DNA from: Priapulus caudatus
Taxonomy: Eukaryota > Priapulida > Priapulimorpha > Priapulimorphida > Priapulidae
NCBI RefSeq assembly: GCF_000485595.1
Contig: NW_014577225.1
Span: 218,396 to 252,353, forward strand
Length of the DNA: 33,958 nucleotides
Reading direction: 5' to 3'
Shown: positions 33,350 to 33,958 of the stretch, piece after piece
Numbering within the stretch: the first letter of the stretch is position 1
How the letters are laid out: each line of letters begins with the position of its first letter
Position numbers and translations under genes: made by a program
The notes under the pieces: generated by a model
Databases searched by the model: none
What the model saw: the letters and a program-made list of their open reading frames with translations, nothing else
Told to the model about the DNA's origin: nothing

Positions 33350-33620
33350 CGCATAATGTATGCGACGGCACACGCGCCGCCGACGCCGGCTGTTTGAACT
33401 GCGTCAGTAGACGAATCTGAGCCGTAATTTGCGTCATGTGTCTAACGTCTCGAGTTAATGCAAGTGGCGGCGGCGTCGGCGGCGGTGACGTCACCGTAAT
33501 GTGCGGAGCCAGCCAGTCACGCGCGGCGCGCGAGCCGCGAGCGAGATAACTTATTGCACCGTGCCGCTGCTGGTGAAGAGGGGAAAATGTGCGAAATCGC
33601 AGTGAGAGCCCCAGGCTGGG
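33350..33620 (+). promoter_or_regulatory. CpG-rich promoter-like patch with a CRE palindrome
   Basis: CpG is dense from about 33365 to 33545 (GCCGCCGACGCC, GGCGGCGGCGTCGGCGGCGG, GCGCGGCGCGCGAG). GGTGACGTCACC at 33484-33495 is a perfect 12-base palindrome containing the CREB/ATF site TGACGTCA. A small open frame (ATG at 33587) follows but ends after about 23 codons. Promoter function is inference. Confidence 0.3.
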
Positions 33621-33789
33621 AGCTGTGGCTTCGCAGGGATGTCTTGTCGTGCGGATAGAATGTTATCGTCGCTGCATGGTAGTAAAGTTTGTGGAGGGCG
33701 GGACAGGCACGCGTTTCAGTTTAGCTAGCTGTGAATTGAGCAGGCTTTTGAGTTCCGAATTCGTCCGCGTTATATTTAGCTGTCGAATC

Positions 33790-33958
33790 GAGCATCGAAA
33801 CCGAGCATTCACTAATCCAGCATCTTACAATTACAGCATCCGCCCTCCCAGCATCCCCCTCCTAGCATCCCTCTCCCAGCATCCCTCTCCCAGCATCCCC
33901 TCCCAGCATCCCTCTCCCAGCATTCCTCTCCCAGCATCCCCTCCCAGCATCCCTCTCC
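33790..33958. repeat. CTCCCAGCATCC minisatellite, running off the window
   Basis: GCATC-containing units start loosely near 33790 and become regular 12-14-base units (CTCTCCCAGCATCC, CCTCCCAGCATC) from about 33840. The array continues past the window end. Confidence 0.92.

Noticed and set aside
17014-33958. C2 and RhoGAP exons of the syd-1 gene
   Set aside because: I looked for RhoGAP and C2 motifs in the open frames downstream and found none. They are either beyond the window or in exons too short to recognise by eye.

Overview
This is genomic DNA from an animal, most likely a marine or other invertebrate. It has GT-AG introns, an unusually heavy load of micro- and minisatellites, a decayed DNA transposon, and one recognisable nervous-system gene. 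No bacterial-type operons, tRNA or rRNA genes were seen. I cannot name the species. The PDZ exon is close in sequence to the insect Syd-1/RhoGAP100F PDZ as I remember it, which would fit an arthropod or another protostome.

Layout. Positions 1-12590 are a repeat-rich region in which two blocks occur twice in direct orientation about 6.3 kb apart: A (1-3300 and about 6240-9610) and B (4427-6200 and about 10690-12590). Block A holds a good candidate first coding exon (2065-2145). Its second copy (8372-8454) has a 2-base frameshift. The two copies differ mostly by one-base indels, and a gap of exactly 25 Ns lies at 10425-10449, so an assembly artefact is a serious possibility.

Positions 12821-16964 carry two further exons of the same plus-strand gene: a 36-codon exon, and a GC-rich 491-codon exon with a PDZ domain typical of SYD-1 (RhoGAP100F in flies, SYDE in vertebrates), a presynaptic-assembly scaffold and RhoGAP-family protein. 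Exons 1, 2 and 3 all join in phase 0. The C2 and RhoGAP domains expected after the PDZ were not found and probably lie beyond 33958. Exon 3 is bracketed by two tandem arrays: one ends at its acceptor, and the other repeats its own 3' end and splice donor about nine times.

Positions 17900-33958 look mainly intronic or intergenic. The main element is a 4.8-kb transposon (about 21089-25872) with arms of 0.8-0.9 kb in inverted orientation. Its minus-strand gene is disabled but readable. It belongs to a widespread uncharacterised family with HEEADT, DTD and FTGCD motifs that I read as a PIN/FEN-like nuclease core, followed by a Tesmin/TSO1-type CXC cysteine domain and an acidic tail. The arms carry perfect copies of GTTGCCATGGCAAC, the RFX X-box palindrome. 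The rest is minisatellites, simple repeats, two weak exon candidates and a CpG-rich promoter-like patch near 33480.
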